The notes below the pieces were generated by a model. That model did no database searches and was not told where the DNA came from. It saw only the letters and a program-made list of their open reading frames with translations. Below are positions 58,350-64,000 of a DNA stretch of 64,000 bases, one piece after another; the stretch's first letter is position 1; each line of letters opens with the position of its first letter. A program made the translations under genes and the position numbers. The stretch lies in the NCBI GenBank assembly GCA_014529385.2, contig CM043964.1:134826420-134890419 (forward strand), written 5' to 3'. This DNA is from Adiantum capillus-veneris. Lineage: Eukaryota > Streptophyta > Polypodiopsida > Polypodiales > Pteridaceae.

Positions 58350-58514
58350 ATGGCGTACTTCGGGATGACAATGTGCATGGGTTGAACAAGCGTGTCTACG
58401 CATAGCCTTGCTTGGCTCTACCATGCTGTGAAGAGCAATGCAATTCAAACCATTATGCTGTGCAAGAGCTAGGTCTTGAATAATTAACTTAAGGGTTTTT
58501 GATGTCGGGGTTTT

Positions 58515-58928
58515 CTAATGCTTTCTTCCAAATAGCAAATCTTGTAGCTTGTGTGTCCTTTGCTTGATTGTACCATCATGATACTTTGGCATGCTGATTA
58601 CATGAGCTGTTGATATCAATAATGATTGCAATCGAGCTTTTACCCACCATAGATATCTTGGTTTTTTTTGTGCATAATGGTGTGGTTGAGTCTTCTGCGA
58701 CTTAACTCTCCATTGATTGATTGGTTTTACAATTGGCGGAGAAGATAAATGTTCTTTTTTCTTCCAAATCCATTTCACATTAGGCTCTTTGTTTGAAGAT
58801 GCTTTTCTTTGTGTTAGGAATCTTGGAAACATCTTTGGCATTGTTGGTGATGCTTTGGACACCCAAATTTGAATCGGCTTATCCTTAAGCTGTGCTTTTG
58901 GTACCCAATTTTGCATGACTCCTTGCAT
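58515..58928 (-). pseudogene. gypsy2 basic tail with W-[VI]-x-K motifs
   Basis: Motifs NWVPKA, IWVSKA, KWIWKKK, QWRVKS and LWWVKA in a Lys/Gln-rich background, downstream of the second protease as in gypsy1. No known domain. Confidence 0.55.
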
Positions 58929-58949
58929 GCTACTTGTAGCATTTTCTTG

Positions 58950-59830
58950 TCAATAGGATGGAGAAGATTGTTTGTTGTGTGGTTTGCTCTGTTGGTAACC
59001 TCCTTTCCATCCCTCCTTGCTTGGTGCAATTAGAACAATGAGTTGTCCGCCTTTAAGTGATAGCTTGAGCTGATTGGTATCCCAATTTGGTATTGCCTTG
59101 TAAGTCCGTATCCATGGGATTCCAAGAATCATTGTCTCATTCATGTGTTCATCTGGTAAGCATACAAACTGATGAGGACATGAACATCCATGTACTATCA
59201 CATTCAAGTTGACTACTCCCAATGTTAGTGTTGGGTTCTTGTTGCATCCCTTGATAGTCACTGTTCTTGCTGTCAATGACTGACTTGTTGATTTCTTATA
59301 TGTGGAATAACTGACTGCATTTACTCGAGATCCTGTATCAACCAATGCATTCTTCCTATGATTGTTGAGCTCTACTTTGATGCAAAGGTCCATTCCATCT
59401 AAGCAGTTGTCATCAGTTGACATGGCATCTTTTTGCAATACCCATTGTCGGGCATCTATTTCCGGAGTGTTGATGGGAATAGGTATTTGTTGATTCTTGA
59501 GAGCAGCTTTTCTTTTGAGTACCCAAAGCCGAGCTTCTACTTGGGCTTCATCAATAACCTGCTATCGTTTTATCTTTCTTTGCTTAGCTGCATGCATCCT
59601 TTTTAGCAACTCACTGGTTAGTGGCAAATTGTAATTTTCTAAACGACATCCACTAATCCAATTAGCCATTGGTTCACCATCTAGGGTGGACAACTTAACA
59701 ACTCCACTTGGAGACACATCTTCAATGACAAACGGTCCGTTTTTCTTTTTCTTAAACTTGGAAATGTATTGCTTAAGGAAATAGATTAAAACTAAGTACC
59801 CTGTTTTGAAGATTTTTGTAATTAGATGGA
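58950..59830 (-). pseudogene. gypsy2 integrase end, linker and second retropepsin-like domain
   Basis: From about 59740 the minus strand reads GPFVIEDVSPSGVVKLSTLD and NWISGCRLENYNLPLT, clearly homologous to gypsy1 30505-30625. The linker has two more Trp/Lys motifs (RLWVLKRK, RQWVLQKD). The domain 59438-58950 contains KNALVDTGSRVNAVS (active-site DTG near 59333-59341), VIVHGCSCPHQFVCLP and MILGIPWIRTYKAIPNWD (about 59130-59080): the D[ST]G and LGxPW pair of retropepsins in one open frame. Confidence 0.78.
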
Positions 59831-61237
59831 ATCAAAAAATTATTTTTGTTTTCTCTTTTGTGCATATATGTGAGCTACAACAATTAACCTTTGCTCATCT
59901 AGCTTTTCTAAATCTTCTAGTCTATCTGACAATTCATGTCCAGTCCATTCAAGATTCTTAGCTACCCTTAATGTCGGCAATAGAAATTCTATTGGCAATA
60001 TGGCATCAAGACCATAAACAAGGTTAAAGGGTGTAGCATTTCAAGCTATTTTGAATAAAAATCGATAAGCCCATAGAGCAGCATGGAGATTCATTTTTCA
60101 GTCTGTCCTTCGTGAACTAACCACTTTAGTCAACACCGAGCTAAGAATTTTATTCGTATTCTCAGCTTGTCCATTTGCTTGTGTGTGATAGAGAGTCTAT
60201 TTGTTATGGATGACCATAAATTCGTTAAGCAGATACTCAATTACCTCATGAGTTTCCCTATCACTGATAATTTCTATTTGCAGTCCATATCTTGTGAAAA
60301 CATACTCATACAAGAATGCAACAGTGGTTATTGCATCATTCTTTTGAGCTACTTTAGTCTCGGTCCACTTGGTCAAATAGTCCGTAGCCACAATGATGTA
60401 TTGAGCTTGGGTTCTATAAGCAGGTGGCTGTATTGGCCCAACAAAATCTATACCCCACTTTGCGAAAGCTCCTATCATTGGTCTTAAGGGCATGCTGTCC
60501 ACACGGGCTGACATTTTTGCTCGTTGACAAGCATCACACCTTGGAACATACTCCTTGCTATCTGCAAAAAGTGTTGGCCACCATATGCCTACCATTAAAA
60601 TTGCTCTTACAATGTTCTCACTAGAAAAGTGACCTCTCGCTAATCCAGCATGTGCTTGTTCTATAATAGGGATGTATTCATTTTCATTTGCACAAAGATG
60701 CAAGTGTTGATCCTTACCTCTCCGATAAAATTGGTTTTTGATAAGAGCATAATCTCTTGCTTCAGTTTCTATTGCTCTTTGGTGGCGTTTACTCATATCC
60801 TCAGGAAATGTTCGGCTCGATAAGTAAGTGACTAGATAGTTATTCCACTTAGGAACATGTGACATTCAAAACAATGTTACATGAGGTATGGGTGTTTGTT
60901 TTTGACATTAAGGACAATCTTTCACAAAATAATAAACATCTCTCCTCATAGCTGGCCAAAATACTCAAAGTCTTAATATCCGTTGCATAGTTTGGTCTTC
61001 CACAAAGTGAAGCCCTACTACCGTCATATGTGCTTGACTTAGGTATTGGGCTTTCTCGTCAGAATTAATGCACAAGAGCAATATCCCATCTCGATTTTGT
61101 TTGTACAACCTTCCAACTAGTAACTGATACGTAGCCAATTGCTCAATTAACCCAATTGTAATAGGAAGTGGTATTTCAAAATCCACTTGAGCTATGGTCA
61201 TCAATGATACCATGCTTTCTGACCATTGAGGTATCAT
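59831..61237 (-). pseudogene. int: gypsy2 integrase with an extra zinc-binding-like module
   Basis: A first H/C block ends VFWPAMRRDVYYFVKDCP.CQ (about 60960-60910). The HHCC domain follows (HAGLARGHFSSENI ... RCDACQRAK, about 60640-60520), then GIDFVGPIQPPAYR, TDYLTKW and SDRETH (second Asp, about 60257), where several residues are deleted. The frame then changes to HPQANGQAENTNK (Glu, near 60165), ALWAYR and GLDAILPIEFLLPTLRVAK. Stops occur in both parts. Confidence 0.87.
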
Positions 61238-61291
61238 TTCTATGGAGAATAGATATGCATCTGGTAGATCATCATCTACACCCTTAGGTGG

Positions 61292-61991
61292 TTATCCTGA
61301 AACAATGCTTGACAAATGATCCACTCTTTGATGAGTAGTGCCCTTTTTTACAACTACAGTGAAATCAAATTCCAGAAGAATGATGAACCATCTCACTATT
61401 CTTCTTGTGTTGCATGGCTTGTTGACAAAGTCCAATAAAGCTTGGTGGTCCACAAAGAGCACAAATTTAATTTCTAATAGGTAACATCTATAGTTTTTTA
61501 CGACATAGATCATTCCTAGTCCTTCTCTTTCAGTGGTGGTATAATTCTTTTTTGCAATGTTCAACTATCAGCTAGCATAAGAAATAGGAAAATCAAATTT
61601 TCCATCTCCTGGTTGAGTTAGTATACATCCAATGGCAAAATTGGAAGCATCTACATGTATGTAGAATATCTTATTCTAATCTGGTGCTTTTAATATAGGA
61701 GCTAAAGTGAAGGCTTGCTTAAGCTTCATGAAGGATTCTTCACACTCATCAATCCATTCAAAGTGTGTGATCAAACTATACATGCTTTTGCAATTATAAC
61801 GTACATGTAAATAAATCGTCTGTAATATCCATTCAAAGTGTGTGATCAAACTATACATGGGTTTTGCAATTATAACATACATGTAAATGAATCATCTATA
61901 ATATCCACAATGTACCATGAAGGATTGAACCCCCTTGACTGTTGTCCGTCCAAGCAAATCGACACAATAACATGTATCTTATCCATGTCAG
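61292..61991 (-). pseudogene. pol: gypsy2 RT C-terminus and RNase H
   Basis: The fragment starts at the copia border, with the RT thumb reading VQSFM...CGYYR as in gypsy1 28375. A 75-bp tandem duplication follows (61752-61826 and 61827-61902). RNase H has IHVDASNFAIG (about 61645), NYTTTEREGLGMIY and FVDHQALLDFVNKPCNTRRI (about 61460-61400). Stops at about 61677 and 61567. Confidence 0.87.
61752..61902. repeat. 75-bp tandem duplication in the gypsy2 RT
   Basis: Both copies begin ATCCATTCAAAGTGTGTG and end near AATAT. The second has a one-base gain and a few substitutions. It repeats the YSLITHFEWI segment. Confidence 0.92.
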
Positions 61992-62218
61992 TGTTGGAAT
62001 TAGGGTTGCAGAGAAACGCACACAGCTTGGAGAAGACGAAGGAATATCAAGGCACACAATAGAGAGTGTGTTAGTTAGTGTGCAATGGAAAGATATATAG
62101 CCCTAGAGTGATGGGCGCATATACAATGCTCGGGGGAAAAAACCTCCTAAAGAGGGAAAACATGCCCCGACGGTCCTAGTGTATTCACACACATCACTAG
62201 CACATGTATATGGTAACA
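61992..62218 (-). repeat. copia-minus 3' LTR, 227 bp
   Basis: Minus strand starts TGTTACCATATACATGTG after the purine-rich CCAGGGAGGATT and ends AATTCCAACA. Confidence 0.9.
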
Positions 62219-62293
62219 AATCCTCCCTGGAGTGATGCGGTGAACGAGATCTGGCACATGAGTAAAGGGAAGTGCCATGCCCTAAGGACATGA

Positions 62294-62743
62294 TCAGTCC
62301 ACAAAGGGGAGTAAGCCCAAAGCTTTGTGGAAAGCTTCAAGCTTCTCACGAGACATTGTCTTTGTAAAAAGATCTGCAAGGTTGTCCTGTGTCGGCACAT
62401 ATGCCAAGTTGATCTCCCCTGCTGAGAGCCTCTCCCTGACATAGTGGTAATGCACCTCGATGTGCTTTGTGCGAGCATGAAAAACAGGGTTCCTCGCAAC
62501 TGCCAATGCGCTCTGACTCTCAGTGTAGATAGTGTTGGCAGTGTCCTATCCAACACCCAAATTAGCCATAAGGCGTTTGAGCCATACACACTCAACCGTA
62601 GCTGTGAAGACTGCCCTGTACTCAGGCTCACAACTCAAAGTGGCCACAGTAGGTTGCTTCTTGCTCAACCATGATATACATGAACTGCCAAGCATGAAAC
62701 AAAAACCACTTGTGGACACTCCTGTGTCAAAAAACCAGTCCAA
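62294..62743 (-). pseudogene. copia-minus RNase H and C-terminal end
   Basis: FDTGVSTSGFCFMLGSSCIS, TVATLSCEPEYRA (about 62650), then after a frameshift VARNPVFHARTKHIEVHYHY (about 62500), the DNLADLFTK block and the natural end KALGLLPFVD at 62294. This shows the normal 3' end that copia-plus has lost. Confidence 0.88.
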
Positions 62744-63991
62744 TCTGAGTCCAAAAAAGCATGTAAGTCTGGCAGCAATGATCCCCCCTTGGGATAAAAC
62801 AAGCCAAGATGTAAAGTGCCACTAAGGTAGTGGAAAATCCTCTTGATAGCCTGCCAATGCTTAGACCCTGGGCTATGCATAAATTTGCTGACCTGTGAGA
62901 CTGCAAACTGAATATCCGGCCTCGTGGTGCATACATAAATGAGGTAGCCAACAACAGTTTGATAAAGAGTGACATCAGCAAGATCGCCAACATCATGTAG
63001 ACTCAACTTCAAACCTGTTTCCACGGGAGTGGCAATAGGTTTGCAATCCTCAAGTCCAAACTTACATAGAAATGTCTCTATGTAACGTTTTTGACACAAG
63101 GCAATACCACCATCACCTTGCTTAAACTGTATACCCAAGTAATGATGCAACAGCCCCTTTGAAAGTAGCATTCAAATCAGCCTTAAATTCAGAAATATGT
63201 CTCTCATTCGGGCCAATGATCAACAAATTATCGACATAAAGAACCACAATGAGAAGTACATCATCCTCACGCTTTACATACAATGTTCTTTCTGTTGGAT
63301 TGTTACGAAAGTCTCGTTTGACCAAATGAGTGTCATATTGCTCATACCAAGCATGAGGAGATTGCTTCAACCCATACAAACCTTCTTACATCTGCACACT
63401 TTGTCCTCTTGTCCTTTTATGAGAAAACCGCAAGGCTGTGTTACATAAACTTCCTCAAATATGTCACCATTCAAGAAAGCAGTAACCATGTCTGATTGAT
63501 GTGCATCCCAACCAAAATGAGCTATCAATGCACATAGGAAACACACAGTAGTCATACGACAAGTGGGAGAAAAAGTCTATTCATAATCTATGCCTTTTTG
63601 CTGTGCATGACCCTTTGCAACAAGTCGAGCCTTATGGTGATCAATCTCACCATCCGGCTTGCGTTTCAACTTGTAAACCCACTTCGTCCCAATGGCCTTT
63701 TTGCCAGGAGGCAAATCACATAAGGTCCATGTGTCATTTTCTATAAGTGCATCATATTCTGATTGCATGGCAGCCATTGCATGGCAACCATCCAATTTTT
63801 TTAATTTTGTGCTTCATCAAAAGACAGAGGCTCCTCAACATCATGTAAGCTAGACATAGCCAAAGCATAACAATTTGATGCATAAGATGCATGGCGAGCG
63901 CTTGAACGAGTACGACTAGACAAAGGTGCATCCAATTTACTGTCACACAATGTATGCACCAGCCATTTTGGCATACCTCTAGCCTACTCAT
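62744..63991 (-). pseudogene. copia-minus integrase-RT linker and RT
   Basis: SRTRSSARHASY-type linker, then ENDTWTLCDLPPGKKAIGTK (about 63745-63690), HQSDMVTAFLNGDIFEEVYV, YGLKQSPHAWYE (63379) and the catalytic block reading YVDNLLIIGPN (63227-63238 and on), where the family has YVDD. Then LLHHYLGIQFKQGDGG and PDIQFAVSQVSKFMHSPGS. A stop near 63576 and frameshifts near 63370 and 63160 break it. Confidence 0.88.
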
Positions 63992-64000
63992 TTTCAGCCC

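Larger units (their letters stand above)
47500..61991 (-). mobile_element. gypsy2: second Ty3/gypsy element of the same architecture, split by a copia insertion and cut by another
   Basis: Minus-strand order from the cut at 61991: RT end, RNase H, integrase, second protease-like domain, Trp/Lys tail, internal polypurine tract, non-coding stretch (interrupted by copia at 52813-57673), palindrome array, third ORF, polypurine tract, LTR. Every module matches gypsy1 in order, and the protein modules match in sequence, but nucleotide similarity is low, so this is a different family of the same lineage. Gag, protease and most of RT lie beyond the copia at 61992 or are lost. Confidence 0.85.
61992..64000 (-). 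mobile_element. copia-minus: 3' part of a Ty1/copia element inserted in the gypsy2 RT, running off the window
   Basis: 3' LTR at 61992-62218, then, going up, RNase H and RT in minus orientation, same family as copia-plus. The flanking base change from copia LTR to gypsy RT sequence at 61991/61992 fixes the border. The other border lies beyond 64000. Confidence 0.9.

Overview
The window comes from the nuclear genome of a land plant, probably one with a large, repeat-rich genome. One host gene has plant-like GT-AG introns, and most of the rest is LTR retrotransposons of the plant Ty3/gypsy (Athila/Tat-like) and Ty1/copia kinds, non-autonomous LTR elements, MITE-like foldbacks and microsatellites. 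Nothing prokaryotic is present. I cannot name the species; a fern or gymnosperm is possible, but nothing I read decides it.

Layout. 1-4464 (+): the 3' two thirds of a PARN-type poly(A)-specific ribonuclease gene, with a 2.4-kb intron carrying a Mutator-like MITE. 4465-18309: a gene-poor stretch with a cluster of palindromes (4481-4616), decayed minus-strand coding fragments (5653-7123, 11880-12882, perhaps 13185-13796), a nest of non-autonomous LTR elements (7370-10880, holding a TRIM-like element cut by a 1-kb LTR), a hairpin MITE (10955-11293) and several microsatellites. 18310-39157 (+): one complete but dead Ty3/gypsy element (gypsy1, 20.8 kb) with 928-bp LTRs and an ATTAC target duplication. 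39158-47500: intergenic, with small tandem and inverted repeats. About 47500-61991 (-): most of a second, related gypsy element (gypsy2), split by a copia insertion on the plus strand (52813-57673) and cut at its reverse transcriptase by a second copia on the minus strand (61992 to the window edge).

The most interesting content is what the two gypsy elements share. After the usual gag, protease, RT, RNase H and integrase, both carry a second retropepsin-like domain downstream of the integrase, a basic tail with spaced W-[VI]-x-K motifs, an internal polypurine tract, a 2-3 kb non-coding stretch with 22-24 nt palindromes repeated about every 270-295 nt, and then a long third ORF with a conserved N-domain, a Pro/Glu-rich middle, a coiled coil and a conserved C-domain, ending at the 3' polypurine tract and LTR. 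The palindrome sequence differs completely between the elements, while its position and spacing are the same. I know of no description of this combination and treat it as the candidate new system.

Every retroelement reading frame here is broken by stops or frameshifts, so all are annotated as pseudogenes. Domain calls come from reading translations by eye; no database search was possible.
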